Notes: a model not told the origin generated them from the letters alone. A DNA stretch of 64,000 nucleotides from Xanthocytophaga flava (GCF_030068545.1 NZ_JASJOR010000009.1:1-64000); one strand, 5' to 3'; positions 50,938 through 61,601 are shown, counted from the stretch's first letter. Made by a program: numbers and translations.

Positions 50938-53900
50938 ATGCACCACTTTTACACACTTACCCTATGTGTATTAGAAAAGAAATCTTCTTTTTCTGATACC
51001 CAAGCTTGTAGAAAAGGAAACAACGCTTTCAAAAGCCGCTTTCTTTATGTCCTTTTTGCCCTTATAATCGGGTTAGTCTTTACCTCACTGCCACTAAGTG
51101 CTCAATCGCGAACAGTGACAGGAAAAATTACTTCTGTAGAAGATGGCTCTGAGTTACCAGGAGTTAGTGTACTGGTAAAAGGAACTACCAGTGGATCTAC
51201 AACCAATGTTAATGGACAATACAGTCTGACCGTTAATGGAAATGATGCTGTGCTTATCTTTAGCTTTATTGGGTATACCTCACAAGAGATAACCGTAGGA
51301 GCAAGAAGTACAATAGATGTTAAGTTAGCACCAGATGTCACCTCTTTGGGTGAAGTAGTTGTTACAGGTTATACCACCCAGCAGAAAAAAGATTTAACCA
51401 GTGCTGTTGCCGTTGTAAATTCTAAAGATCTTTTGGCTGTAGCGGCTACCAGTGTACAACAACAATTGCAGGGAAGAGCACCTGGAGTATTTGTCACAAG
51501 CAGTAATGTACCTGGGCAGGGAGCCAATGTCCGCATACGTGGTTATGGAACCATAGGTAATAATGATCCTTTGTACATTATCGATGGAGTACCTACAAAG
51601 GATAACCTGGCTAATTTCAACCAGAATGACATAGAATCTATTCAAATCCTGAAAGATGCTACTTCCGCTTCTATTTATGGAGCCAGAGCAGGGAATGGTG
51701 TCGTCATCATTACCACTAAAAAAGGAAAGTCTGGAAAGCCCAGAGTAACATTTGATGCATACTATGGCGTACAACAACATGGGAAATTGCTTGATCTGCT
51801 AAATACTGCTGAATATGGTCAGTATTTATGGAATAGCAAACGTAATGCTGGAGTAGTGAATGCTACAACCGGTAATCCGGAACATGGTCAGTATGGTAAT
51901 GGGGTAGATCCTGTAATACCTGATTATATTGTTCCCAGTGGTGCATTTGAAGGCGATCCACGGGTAGATCCATCTAAGTATAGTCGAAATCGGTACTTGG
52001 CTGATGGGTCAAACAATCCAGCTTTTGGTAGAGATGTTTTTCAGATTACTAGAGCTAATAAAGCAGGCACTAACTGGCTGGAAGAAGTGTTGAACAGAGC
52101 TCCGATGCAAAATTACCAACTGGGAGTGTCTGGTGGTAATGAAACTGCCAAGTATGCTTTTTCTGCTGGTTATTTCAATCAGAAAGGGATGATTATCCAT
52201 AATGGTTTTGAGCGGTATTCTGTTCGGGCAAACACAGATTTCTCAATTAATAAACGCATTCGGATAGGAGAAAACCTGCAGGTATTATATGCCCGTCGAA
52301 CTGGTTTGTTTGGAGATCAGAATGAAAGTAATGAAATCTCGTTTGCCTTACGGATGCAGCCGATTGTACCTGTATATGATATAGCTGGAAATTTCGCAGG
52401 TACATTGGGCAATAATCTAGGTAATGCCCGTAATCCGGTAGCTTTATTGTATCGAAACAAAGATAACGGATACCAGGACATGCGGATTTTTGGCAATGTA
52501 TATACAGAAGTAGATCTTCTTAAAGGGATGACTGCACGTACCAGCTTTGGGCTGGATGGTACAGTAGGGAGAGGTAAAAATGCTCGTACACCAGACTGGG
52601 AAAACTCAGAAGCTTCCCGTTACTATGAATATACTGCCGATTTCAATTACCGCAGTGCATGGACATGGACCAATACCTTGAATTACAAAGTAAAAGTAAA
52701 AGAGATTCATGATATCAATGCTACTATTGGTACAGAAGCAATCCGGCAATATGGTGAAAACCAGAACGGCTTCCGAAGCCGCTATGCTACTACAGCTACA
52801 TTATTTCCTGAAAACCTGGAATTTCTGGATGCAGGTAATCCGCAATTTCAGACCAACAGCGGATCAATCCGAAATGACAACACGTTGTTTTCTATGTTTG
52901 GCCAGATTAACTACTCTCTGATGGGTAAGTATTTGTTGTCTGCTACATTACGACGTGATGCTTCTTCCCGGTTTCTTTCTGCCTCCCGTTGGGCTACTTT
53001 CCCAGCTGTATCTTTGGGCTGGCGTATTTCCGAAGAGAGCTTCCTGAAAAGTATTAGCTGGATTACTGATCTTAAAATACGGGGAGGTTGGGGGCAAACA
53101 GGTAATCAGGACGGAATCAATGATTATAACTCATTCGAGTACTATGATACCGACGTAACTCGTGGAGGATATAGTGTTGTAGGTAATCCTAATGGCTACG
53201 ATGTAACATATTCATTACGCAAGTTTGGTAATCCTCAAGGCAAGTGGGAAACTACTACCTCTACTAACCTTGGTTTCGATTTAGGATTATTTAACAGCAG
53301 AGTAGAAGTCACTTTTGACTGGTATAACCGTCAGACAGATGATGTATTGTTGCAGATTGACTTGCCTCGGGCATTAGGTAACGCTGATATTCCTTTTTAC
53401 AATGCTGCTGGTGTACGTAATCGTGGTGTAGATTTGGGAATTACCCTGCGTGACCGAATTGCTGAAAAAGTGGATGTCAGTTTAGGATTGATCTATTCCA
53501 GCTATCGGAACACCGTTACAGTTATTGATCCATTGAATAATGATGCTTTTATTCCTGGTATTAGTTTGCGGACACCTGCTGTTACCCGTTCACAGAAAGG
53601 CTATCCGTTGTCTTCTTTCTATGGATATGTAGTGGATGGCATTATACAGGAATCAACAGATGAAACAAGTGGTAAAGTAGATGGAGTCGCATTTCCCGGA
53701 TACTATGATGCTGTCATTTATACCGACTTGAATGGAGATGGTGTGAGAGAGCCACACAAAGGAATTGGTCGATTCAAGTATCGGGATATCAATGGTGACA
53801 AGCAAATTACTGCAGCTGGTGATCAGCAATATATCGGTAATCCTCATCCTAAATTTAATTATGGAGTTAACCTGAGTCTGGGATATAAAGGCATTGAACT

Positions 53901-54348
53901 GACTGCCTTTCTACAGGGAGTTTCCGGCAATGATATTTTTAATTATATCCGCTATTGGACTGATTTCAATACCTTCCAGGGAAATCGTAGTCGCAGGGTA
54001 TTATACGATTCCTGGGCACCTGACAACCGAAATGCGAAGTTGCCTATCCTGAATGAAAAAGATGCAGTTAGTAGCCGACCCTCCTCTTATTTCATAGAAA
54101 AGGGATCTTATGCTCGTTTGAAAAATCTACAACTGGCGTATAGTTTCCCTAATTCACTTACTTCCAAAGCTGGTCTTGGTACTGCCCGGGTATACGTTCA
54201 GGCTCAGAACCTGTTTACTATTACTAACTATACGGGTCTGGATCCTGAAATGCAATTGCGTGATAATAACAACAATCAGATTGGGGTAGATGAAGCCATT
54301 ACGCCTGTTTCCAAAGTATTCTTGTTTGGTTTGAGCCTTGGTTTTTGA
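50938..54348 (+). CDS. SusC/RagA-family TonB-dependent outer-membrane transporter
   Basis: An 1136-residue outer-membrane receptor. After a signal anchor (about 35-54), a CarboxypepD-like domain (VTGKITSVEDGSELPGVSVLVKGTTSGSTTNVNGQYSL) precedes the plug (LGEVVVTGYTTQQKKDL, RIRGYGTIGNNDPLYIIDGVP, DIESIQILKDATSASIYGARAGNGVVIITTKKG) and the 22-strand barrel. No extra signalling domain (STN) is seen, so no anti-sigma link. It imports glycans with its SusD partner using TonB energy. ATG at 50938 gives a normal signal peptide. Susbstrate inferred from the GH20 gene. Confidence 0.95.
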   Translation: MHHFYTLTLCVLEKKSSFSDTQACRKGNNAFKSRFLYVLFALIIGLVFTSLPLSAQSRTVTGKITSVEDGSELPGVSVLVKGTTSGSTTNVNGQYSLTVNGNDAVLIFSFIGYTSQEITVGARSTIDVKLAPDVTSLGEVVVTGYTTQQKKDLTSAVAVVNSKDLLAVAATSVQQQLQGRAPGVFVTSSNVPGQGANVRIRGYGTIGNNDPLYIIDGVPTKDNLANFNQNDIESIQILKDATSASIYGARAGNGVVIITTKKGKSGKPRVTFDAYYGVQQHGKLLDLLNTAEYGQYLWNSKRNAGVVNATTGNPEHGQYGNGVDPVIPDYIVPSGAFEGDPRVDPSKYSRNRYLADGSNNPAFGRDVFQITRANKAGTNWLEEVLNRAPMQNYQLGVSGGNETAKYAFSAGYFNQKGMIIHNGFERYSVRANTDFSINKRIRIGENLQVLYARRTGLFGDQNESNEISFALRMQPIVPVYDIAGNFAGTLGNNLGNARNPVALLYRNKDNGYQDMRIFGNVYTEVDLLKGMTARTSFGLDGTVGRGKNARTPDWENSEASRYYEYTADFNYRSAWTWTNTLNYKVKVKEIHDINATIGTEAIRQYGENQNGFRSRYATTATLFPENLEFLDAGNPQFQTNSGSIRNDNTLFSMFGQINYSLMGKYLLSATLRRDASSRFLSASRWATFPAVSLGWRISEESFLKSISWITDLKIRGGWGQTGNQDGINDYNSFEYYDTDVTRGGYSVVGNPNGYDVTYSLRKFGNPQGKWETTTSTNLGFDLGLFNSRVEVTFDWYNRQTDDVLLQIDLPRALGNADIPFYNAAGVRNRGVDLGITLRDRIAEKVDVSLGLIYSSYRNTVTVIDPLNNDAFIPGISLRTPAVTRSQKGYPLSSFYGYVVDGIIQESTDETSGKVDGVAFPGYYDAVIYTDLNGDGVREPHKGIGRFKYRDINGDKQITAAGDQQYIGNPHPKFNYGVNLSLGYKGIELTAFLQGVSGNDIFNYIRYWTDFNTFQGNRSRRVLYDSWAPDNRNAKLPILNEKDAVSSRPSSYFIEKGSYARLKNLQLAYSFPNSLTSKAGLGTARVYVQAQNLFTITNYTGLDPEMQLRDNNNNQIGVDEAITPVSKVFLFGLSLGF

Positions 54349-54399
54349 TACAGCTCATTTTATCCTACCTGTTACGTTCGTTATTTCTAATCTAAACGT

Positions 54400-56169
54400 A
54401 TGAAGACAATGAATAAAAAAACGATACTTACCATTCTTTCTGCCATTACTTTATTATGCAGTACCTCTTGTGGAGACAACTTTCTGGCGAAAGAACCTCT
54501 GGGACGTTACAGTCCTGAAAGCTTACAAAATGCAGCTGGCGTAGAAGGATTGCTGGTTGGAGCTTATGGGATGCTGGATGGAATTCCGGTAGGTACTGGG
54601 CAGAGTGACTGGCACGGTTCAATACATTCCTGGATATTTGGAGATGTAGTTTCAGATGATGCCTATAAGGGTACAGATGCAGGGGATCAGCCAGAGCAAA
54701 CATTCCTGGAAACCTATCAGTGGCTGGAGACTAATAATCATGTTCGGGGTAAGTGGAGTGCCCTTTACAATGGAGTTGCACGTACCAATCAGGTTTTGCA
54801 AACCTTGACAAAAGCTACTGATATGGATCCTGCCCGGGCAGCTCAGGTTACTGCTGAAGCTAGATTTTTACGGGGATTATATCATTTTGAGGCAAAAAGG
54901 ATGTGGAATAACATTCCATATTACGATGAAACGATTTACAACTCTTCAGATCCCAGTAGTGTCAAAATTTCTAATACAGAGGATGCCTGGCCAAAAATCA
55001 TAGCTGATTTTGAGGCCGCAATAAGTGTATTGCCTGCAAAACAGCCCGGATTTCCCGGACGGCCTACACGTTATTCTGCTATGGCAATGCTTGCCAAGTG
55101 CTACATGTTTCAAGCTTTTGATATAGCTACAGGAACTGCCAGGCTGGATAATATTAACAAAGCAAAACCTTTACTGGATACTATCATTACCAGTGGAAGG
55201 TATACATTGATGCCTCAGTATCATCAAAACTGGTCAGCAGATCCTGCCAACCGAAACAATGCCGAATCCATTTTTGAAGTACAATATCAGGTAACAGCTG
55301 CAGCCGATGGAGGTGGAAATGCTGGCATGGATCTGGCATGGCCATATAATAATGGTCCTGGAGGATGTTGCGGGTTTTATCAGCCTTCCCAAAATCTCGT
55401 AAATGCACACAAAACAGATCCTGTTACAGGACTTCCTCTGTTGGATACATTTAATGAAACAGATGTAAAAAGTGATGAAGGATTTAAGTCTGGCGATCCC
55501 TTTACAGCTGAAACAGGTACATTAGACCCTCGTCTGGATTGGAGTGTAGGACGTCGGAGTATCCCTTATATGGACTGGGGAACTCATCCGGGACGTGACT
55601 GGATACGTGATCAGGCGTATGGTGGCCCCTACTCACCTAAAAAGCATATTCCTGAAAAACGAAATTCTGGCGTATCCGGTAACGTGCGAAGACATGCAAA
55701 TAATTATCGTATGGTACGTTATGCACATGTGTTGTTATGGGCTGCCGAATGTGAAGTAGAACTTGGCAATCTGGAAAAAGCACGTGAGTATGTAAATCTG
55801 ATTCGTGCACGGGCAGCCAATCCTGCTGGCATGGTGCTTACGTCTGGTGGCACACCTGCTGCCAACTATTTCATAAAAGAATACGATGCTCCATGGACAG
55901 ATGCAGAAACTGCACGTAAAGCAGTTCGGTTTGAGCATCGACTGGAATTTGCCATGGAAGGAACACGTTTCTTCGATCTAGTACGTTGGGGAATTGCAGC
56001 ACAAACGCTTAATACATTCCTGACTAAAGAACAAGTGCGACGAACGTATTTGAATGGAGCTCAGTTTATCAAGGGCAAACATGAATACTACCCGATTCCT
56101 TTTCAGGAAATTGTCAACACAAAGGTAGATGGAAAAGATGTTCTTGTTCAGAACCCTGGTTATAATTAG
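54400..56169 (+). CDS. SusD/RagB-family surface glycan-binding lipoprotein
   Basis: A 589-residue surface lipoprotein (lipobox TSC, about residues 22-24) that caps SusC and captures glycan. It has the TPR-like helical layout of the family: KWSALYNGVARTNQVLQ, AEARFLRGLYHFEAKRMWNNIPYYDE, then near the end LLWAAECEVELGNLEKAREYVNLIRARA and RFEHRLEFAMEGTRFFDLVRWG, ending in KHEYYPIPFQEI. It begins 51 bases after SusC, so co-transcribed. Terminator follows. Confidence 0.95.
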   Translation: MKTMNKKTILTILSAITLLCSTSCGDNFLAKEPLGRYSPESLQNAAGVEGLLVGAYGMLDGIPVGTGQSDWHGSIHSWIFGDVVSDDAYKGTDAGDQPEQTFLETYQWLETNNHVRGKWSALYNGVARTNQVLQTLTKATDMDPARAAQVTAEARFLRGLYHFEAKRMWNNIPYYDETIYNSSDPSSVKISNTEDAWPKIIADFEAAISVLPAKQPGFPGRPTRYSAMAMLAKCYMFQAFDIATGTARLDNINKAKPLLDTIITSGRYTLMPQYHQNWSADPANRNNAESIFEVQYQVTAAADGGGNAGMDLAWPYNNGPGGCCGFYQPSQNLVNAHKTDPVTGLPLLDTFNETDVKSDEGFKSGDPFTAETGTLDPRLDWSVGRRSIPYMDWGTHPGRDWIRDQAYGGPYSPKKHIPEKRNSGVSGNVRRHANNYRMVRYAHVLLWAAECEVELGNLEKAREYVNLIRARAANPAGMVLTSGGTPAANYFIKEYDAPWTDAETARKAVRFEHRLEFAMEGTRFFDLVRWGIAAQTLNTFLTKEQVRRTYLNGAQFIKGKHEYYPIPFQEIVNTKVDGKDVLVQNPGYN

Positions 56170-56179
56170 AATTATTTAC

Positions 56180-56209
56180 AAAAACAGCCTGTACATACAG
56201 GCTGTTTTT
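56180..56209 (+). terminator. terminator of the SusC/SusD operon
   Basis: AAAAACAGCCTGTA (56180-56193) pairs with TACAGGCTGTTTTT (56196-56209), ending in five T. Confidence 0.9.
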
Positions 56210-56280
56210 GTGTATTATCAACTTGCCAATTTTATTAATTTTGGCAAATAGAAAACACTATAATTCGCTATGATTAAAGT

Positions 56281-56844
56281 ATGGCAGCACAATCTCACTC
56301 AGCGGTTAAACAAATAGAAATAGTTGCATATGATGTCCACTGGCCACACTATTATGAACAGGAGAGAGAGACCATTTTGTCATTAAGTAATGGTCAATTA
56401 CTAAAAATAGAACATATCGGAAGTACTGCCATTCTTGGACAAGAGGCCAAACCTGTTATTGATATGATGGGAGCAGTGGAATGCTTACAACAAATAGATG
56501 GTTTTTTAGCTGACCTGGCTGCTATTGGTTATCAGCTAACAGAAACCGGAATGCGAAACCGACTTTTTCTTGTAAAAGCAGCAATGGAGAGTAAACCGAC
56601 TTATCACCTGCATCTTGTAGAATTACATTCCTGGGAAGGACGGAAAGAACGAATGCTGCGGGATTATTTACTGACACATCCTGAAGCTGTACAGGTTTAC
56701 AGTGAGTTAAAACGCAAACTGGCCGAACTATATCCTTATGATACTTTGGCGTATACAAAAGCCAAAACCAGTTTTGTCCAATCTGTTATTGACCAGGTTT
56801 GTGATGAACGGGGATTACCCCGAATGGATGTATGGGAAGAGTAA
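56281..56844 (+). CDS. GrpB-family nucleotidyltransferase-like protein
   Basis: A 187-residue protein of the GrpB/UPF0157 family, with a minimal nucleotidyltransferase-like fold: EIVAYDVHWPHYYEQERE, IEHIGSTAILGQEAKPVIDMM (GS-x9-DxD-like motif, here DMM) and MLRDYLLTHPEAVQVYSELK. The family's function is unclear; the catalytic acidic pair looks incomplete, so activity is uncertain. Single gene. Confidence 0.88.
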   Translation: MAAQSHSAVKQIEIVAYDVHWPHYYEQERETILSLSNGQLLKIEHIGSTAILGQEAKPVIDMMGAVECLQQIDGFLADLAAIGYQLTETGMRNRLFLVKAAMESKPTYHLHLVELHSWEGRKERMLRDYLLTHPEAVQVYSELKRKLAELYPYDTLAYTKAKTSFVQSVIDQVCDERGLPRMDVWEE

Positions 56845-57117
56845 GTCACTAATTGAAAGTTGTAATGACTATGGTTGATTATTCAGATAGCTACTTCTGG
56901 CTAATTACTATCTATCACATAGAAGGTTGACAATCCTCATTCTAAAATCCTTTTTATCCTTCTAGATTTACCTTTATTCCTCTGAAACTATTTTTTATGT
57001 GGTTTTAGATATCTTCTATTACTATATTCAGTAACAGGTGGATGTAAAAATCATTTACCTGCACAGTCGCCTCATAACTTTTTTGTAGTACTTAACCTAA
57101 CTTAAAACCCGGATAAA

Positions 57118-59754
57118 ATGGAGCAGGAATTGGAAATGCCAGTAGACACAGATATAGCTAAGGGGCTCACGGAGACAGAAGCTGCTCAGCGTCTGGAGCA
57201 ATATGGCCCTAATGCTATTGAAACTCAAAAGAAAGAAAGCCTTTTTTTACTATTTATCAGGCAGTTTAAGAGCCTGATTGTAGCTATTCTTGCCTTGGCT
57301 GCTGTTGTGTCATTTTCATTTGGTGACTGGCTGGAAGGATTTGCTATTATAGGGGTATTACTTATTAATGCAATTACCGGATTTATTCTGGAATGGCAGG
57401 CTATGCGATCAATGGATGCGCTCAAGGAGTTAGATGTTACCATGGCCCGGGTAATCCGAGACGCAAATGTGAAAGAAATTCCTTCTGAAAAAGTAACTAT
57501 TGGAGATGTGATCTGGCTGGAGGCCGGAGATATTGTTCCAGCAGATGCGCATGTAGTAGAAGCGAATCAGCTACAATCTGATGAATCTGCCCTGACAGGA
57601 GAGTCCTTACCTGTTGAGAAGAAACCTGGTGAACCGGACGAGAATGCACCACTTGCTGAACAGATTCATCAGTTATTTAAAGGAACTGCTGTTGTCAATG
57701 GAAATGGGAAAGCCATTGTCACAGATATTGGCGCAAAGACCGAACTTGGAAAGATTTCTCAGATGGTGGAATCTGCTACGCAGACATCTACTCCTCTGGA
57801 AAAGAAACTGGAATCTCTTACCCAAAAACTCATCTGGATTACAGCTGTGTTGGCTGTACTGTATTTTGTATTCGGATTGCTACAAGGAAAGGATCTGTTG
57901 ATTCTCTTAAAGACTTCTATAGCTCTAGCTATTGCAGCTATTCCTGAGGGATTAGCTATTGTGGCTACTATCTCGTTAGCCTACGGCATGCTGCGACTGG
58001 CTAAAAAGAATGTTATCATTAAACGACTTTCCTCTGTAGAGACATTGGGAAGTGCCAATGTGGTTTTTTCTGATAAAACAGGTACTCTTACTCTGAACCA
58101 GATAGAGGTAAATACAATCTGTCTGCCAGAAGGAACGCTGGAAGTTCGGATAAATACAGAAGATAAAAAACAGGCTCTGGTGTCAGGCGATGCTGAGTTG
58201 ATAAAAAATAGATCGTATCAGAAACTGGCAGAATTGTCTATGTTGTGTAACAATGCTCATATAACAGCAGACACAGCCACAGGCGATCCATTAGAAATTG
58301 CACTGTTACAATGGATAAACTTACAGAGAATTCATGCCGAAGATCTAATACAGAAGAATCGACGTATAAATGAAATTGCTTTCAGTTCGGAAACACGAAT
58401 TATGGCTACTATTCACCAGAATGAAGCTGGCTATCTGGTAGCAGTCAAAGGAGCTGTTGAGGAAGTCTTGTCACGTTGTAACAATTCTTTAGATGCAGGA
58501 CAGGAGAATTCACTCGATGAGGTGGGAAAGAAAAAATGGGTAGATATATCCGAACAACTGGCAGCCAAAGGACTGCGATCTATCGCTTTTGCATTTCAGC
58601 AAACCTCTACACTTCCAGCAGATGATGTCTTGTTACAGGATCTGACATGGGTAGCCATGATTGGATTTCTGGACCCACCTCGTTTAGAGGTGGTGCCTTC
58701 TCTAAAATCATGTCATGATGCAGGCATTCGTGTGATTATGGTTACTGGCGATCATCCTTCTACTGCTCAACATATCGGAGAAACCATCGGACTTACAGAC
58801 GCATCTGTTAAACCAATGACTGGACGAGATATTCCTGATCTGAAGCAATTAAACGACGAAGACAAAAAACGTTTGCTGGAAACCCGAATTTTTGCCCGTG
58901 TGAGTCCTGGTCAAAAACTGGATTTGATTAGTCTTTATCAAGAGCAGGGTGATATTGTAGGTATGACTGGTGATGGTATTAACGATGCTCCTGCTCTGAA
59001 GAAAGCAGACATCGGGATTGCTATGGGATTGAGAGGTACTCAGGTAGCCAGAGAAACGGCAGATATGGTATTGAAAGATGATTCGTTTGTCTCTGTTGTG
59101 GCTGCCATTGCACAGGGACGAATTATTTTTGGCAATATCCGGAAGTTTATCATGTATCTGGTTTCCTGTAATCTTAGTGAGATTTTTGTGGTAACAGCTT
59201 CCGGCTTTTTAAGTCTGGGGTTACCGTTGACTCCTCTCCAGATTTTATTCCTTAATGTAGTGACGGATGTTTTCCCGGCATTGGCATTAGGAATAGGAAA
59301 AGGTGATTCTTCTGTTATGCGTCATCCCCCAAGAGATCCCAAGTCTCCCATCTTGTCTAAGCCACACTGGATGGCTGTAATTATTCATGCCTTGCTGATG
59401 ACAGGGTCAGTTATGTTTGCCGCTTTTTATAGCGCAGAAGTGCTAGGTATCAATGCGGCTGATGATAACAACATTGTGTTTTACAGTTTGTCACTTGCAC
59501 AGTTATTCCACGTATTTAACCTGGCTTCAGGTAATTCAGGTTTATTCCGGAATGAGATTACAAAGAATCGATATGTTTGGCTAGCTATTATTGTTTGTAT
59601 GGGTATTCTGGCACTTACCTATTATGTGCCTGTTTTGCGGGAAGCTCTGACTATTCAGAATCTTCACCCCATAGAGTGGGTAGTAGTACTGGCGGCCAGC
59701 CTGACCCCTTTAGTACTGATACAAATTTTGAAGCGTCTACGTGTGGTATGGTAG
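57118..59754 (+). CDS. P-type cation-transporting ATPase (Ca2+-type)
   Basis: An 878-residue P2-type ATPase with N-terminal cation-ATPase domain (LTETEAAQRLEQYGPN), actuator TGES loop (LTGES), phosphorylation site D319 in SDKTGTLT, and the GDGINDAP hinge. Membrane ion ligands match SERCA-like pumps: IPEGL in TM4, CNLSE in TM5 and LNVVTD in TM6, which argues for Ca2+ (Mn2+ possible). It exports cations from the cytoplasm using ATP. The gene stands alone; a hairpin follows at 59763. Confidence 0.93.
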   Translation: MEQELEMPVDTDIAKGLTETEAAQRLEQYGPNAIETQKKESLFLLFIRQFKSLIVAILALAAVVSFSFGDWLEGFAIIGVLLINAITGFILEWQAMRSMDALKELDVTMARVIRDANVKEIPSEKVTIGDVIWLEAGDIVPADAHVVEANQLQSDESALTGESLPVEKKPGEPDENAPLAEQIHQLFKGTAVVNGNGKAIVTDIGAKTELGKISQMVESATQTSTPLEKKLESLTQKLIWITAVLAVLYFVFGLLQGKDLLILLKTSIALAIAAIPEGLAIVATISLAYGMLRLAKKNVIIKRLSSVETLGSANVVFSDKTGTLTLNQIEVNTICLPEGTLEVRINTEDKKQALVSGDAELIKNRSYQKLAELSMLCNNAHITADTATGDPLEIALLQWINLQRIHAEDLIQKNRRINEIAFSSETRIMATIHQNEAGYLVAVKGAVEEVLSRCNNSLDAGQENSLDEVGKKKWVDISEQLAAKGLRSIAFAFQQTSTLPADDVLLQDLTWVAMIGFLDPPRLEVVPSLKSCHDAGIRVIMVTGDHPSTAQHIGETIGLTDASVKPMTGRDIPDLKQLNDEDKKRLLETRIFARVSPGQKLDLISLYQEQGDIVGMTGDGINDAPALKKADIGIAMGLRGTQVARETADMVLKDDSFVSVVAAIAQGRIIFGNIRKFIMYLVSCNLSEIFVVTASGFLSLGLPLTPLQILFLNVVTDVFPALALGIGKGDSSVMRHPPRDPKSPILSKPHWMAVIIHALLMTGSVMFAAFYSAEVLGINAADDNNIVFYSLSLAQLFHVFNLASGNSGLFRNEITKNRYVWLAIIVCMGILALTYYVPVLREALTIQNLHPIEWVVVLAASLTPLVLIQILKRLRVVW

Positions 59755-59762
59755 TTCTTGTT

Positions 59763-59794
59763 GCCTATGCTACCTTCCAGAAGGTAGTATAGGC
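59763..59794. terminator. hairpin after the P-type ATPase gene
   Basis: GCCTATGCTACCTTC (59763-59777) pairs with GAAGGTAGTATAGGC (59780-59794), one G-T wobble. No T-run; it also follows the small minus-strand gene at 59804. Confidence 0.55.
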
Positions 59795-59803
59795 TACTTT
59801 GGC

Positions 59804-59989
59804 TTATAAAGTTACCTTAGGCTTCTCACAATTCTGCTGGTATTTGCATAACTGCGTTTTCTCTTTTTCTGGTATTCCACTATTAAATTTCTGAGCTCTG
59901 GTTCTAGGTGTGTGTAATCCAATAAACAGCATAGACCCACAAAGACATGTGCAAGCGGTAAAAGATTTAATAAAATTCCGTTTGTTCAT
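59804..59989 (-). CDS. small exported protein with Tat-like N-terminus
   Basis: A 61-residue peptide starting MNKRNFIKSFTACTCLCGSMLFIG, which resembles the N-terminal export signal of Bacteroidota oxidoreductases (MxRRxFxK), followed by an uncharacterised Lys/Glu/Cys-rich tail. It may be an intact short protein, or the remnant of a lost secreted enzyme. No family recognised. Confidence 0.45.
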   Translation of the reverse strand: MNKRNFIKSFTACTCLCGSMLFIGLHTPRTRAQKFNSGIPEKEKTQLCKYQQNCEKPKVTL

Positions 59990-60196
59990 AGTATGTAGTA
60001 AAGATCTTATTACATATAGTGCTTGGTATGAGTATTTTAAGCGCAAAAATAATACCATATTTGCTTTAAAAGAATCATCTTTTGGGTTTTACACGCTGAA
60101 GTAAGAAATTCTGTAAAAAACCTCCCGTTAAATACTTTTTGAAATTACTATTAATCCTGTACCTTCACGATAGGTAACAAACAAATAAAAAATAGG

Positions 60197-61522
60197 ATGA
60201 AATATAGCTGTACTAAACTATTACTAATACTGTCAATAGCTTTCTGCCCTGCATTTATGAACGCACAGTCAACCTATACACCTGCTCCCGAAAATCTGGA
60301 AGCCCGCAAGTGGTTTCAGGATGCAAAATTTGGTATGTTCATTCATTGGGGATTATATAGTTTACTGAGTGACGGTGAATGGGTGATGAATACCAGAAAG
60401 ATTCCAGTAAAGGATTATGAAAGACTCACAACCTTCTTTAATCCTGTTGATTTTAATCCTGCTGAATGGGTGGCATTGGCAAAAGCAGCGGGTATGAAAT
60501 ACATTACTATTACAAGCAAGCACCATGATGGATTTGCCTTGTATGATAGTAAAGTTTCCGATTATGACATAGTAGATCGTACACATTACAAAAAAGATAT
60601 CTTAAAAATGCTGGCAGAAGAATGCCAGAAACAGGGAATTAAGTTGTTCTTCTATCATTCGCATCTGGATTGGCATCATCCGGATTACTTCCCGACAGGA
60701 ATGACCGGAGCCGGACTGGGACGTCCGGAAGGTGGGGACTTCAATAAATACCTGGATTACATGGATGCTCAGTTGACAGAGCTTCTTACCAATTATGGTC
60801 CAATTGGAGGTATCTGGTTTGATGGCTGGTGGGATCAGAAGACCAAAGGCCGCGAAACCAAAATCGACTGGCGATTGGGTAAAACGTACTCCCTTATTCA
60901 CAAGCTGCAGCCTGCCGCACTGATTGGGAATAATCACCATGTATTGCCTTTTGCGGGAGAAGATTTTCAGATGTTTGAAAAAGATCTGCCTGGACAGAAT
61001 ACTTCCGGATTTAGCGAAGATCAACAGGTTGGGCAATTACCTCTGGAGATGTGTGAAACGATGAATGGTGCCTGGGGATTTAATATCAATGACAGACATT
61101 ACAAAACAACCCGTCAACTGGTTCAATTACTGGTAAACAATGCAGGGCACAATGCCAATCTGTTACTGAATATTGGCCCTATGCCCAGCGGTAAAATTCA
61201 GCCTGAGTTTATGAAAACATTACAGGAGATAGGGGAGTGGACCAAAGCTAACGGAGAAACGATTTATGGCACTAGAGGCGGACCCATACCTCCCCGTGAC
61301 TGGGGTGTAACTACCCAGAAAGGAAATAAAATATATGTGCATATTCTGAACTGGAAAGATAAAACCCTGGCATTACCATCTGTAGATAAGAAGATTAAGT
61401 CTGCAATGCTGTTTTCAGATAAGTCAAAGGTTGTCTTCTCTCAAAAAGCAGATGCGTTGATCCTTACCTTGCCTAAGATAGATGAAAATGCACATGATAC
61501 AATTGTTGAGCTGGAATGGTAA
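60197..61522 (+). CDS. GH29 alpha-L-fucosidase
   Basis: A 441-residue secreted glycosidase (signal peptide LLLILSIAFCPAFMNAQ). The GH29 barrel begins ARKWFQDAKFGMFIHWGLYSLL and includes ITSKHHDGFALYDSKVSDYDIVDRTHYKKDI. The nucleophile is D209 in GGIWFDGWWD. The C-terminal beta-sandwich is short. It removes alpha-L-fucose from glycans with retention of configuration. It is separate from the SusC/D genes by about 4 kb but is probably a functional partner in glycan use. Confidence 0.94.
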   Translation: MKYSCTKLLLILSIAFCPAFMNAQSTYTPAPENLEARKWFQDAKFGMFIHWGLYSLLSDGEWVMNTRKIPVKDYERLTTFFNPVDFNPAEWVALAKAAGMKYITITSKHHDGFALYDSKVSDYDIVDRTHYKKDILKMLAEECQKQGIKLFFYHSHLDWHHPDYFPTGMTGAGLGRPEGGDFNKYLDYMDAQLTELLTNYGPIGGIWFDGWWDQKTKGRETKIDWRLGKTYSLIHKLQPAALIGNNHHVLPFAGEDFQMFEKDLPGQNTSGFSEDQQVGQLPLEMCETMNGAWGFNINDRHYKTTRQLVQLLVNNAGHNANLLLNIGPMPSGKIQPEFMKTLQEIGEWTKANGETIYGTRGGPIPPRDWGVTTQKGNKIYVHILNWKDKTLALPSVDKKIKSAMLFSDKSKVVFSQKADALILTLPKIDENAHDTIVELEW

Positions 61523-61550
61523 GAACCAGGCTAAGGAGGGTAAATAAATT

Positions 61551-61601
61551 ACAAAATAAAAACCGCAGACAGTATCTTACTGTCTGCGGTTTTTATTTTG
61601 T
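61551..61601 (+). terminator. terminator of the fucosidase gene, 24-bp perfect stem
   Basis: Bases 61551-61574 (containing AAAACCGCAGACAGTA) are exactly complementary to 61578-61601, loop TCT, with a T-rich right arm. Confidence 0.9.
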
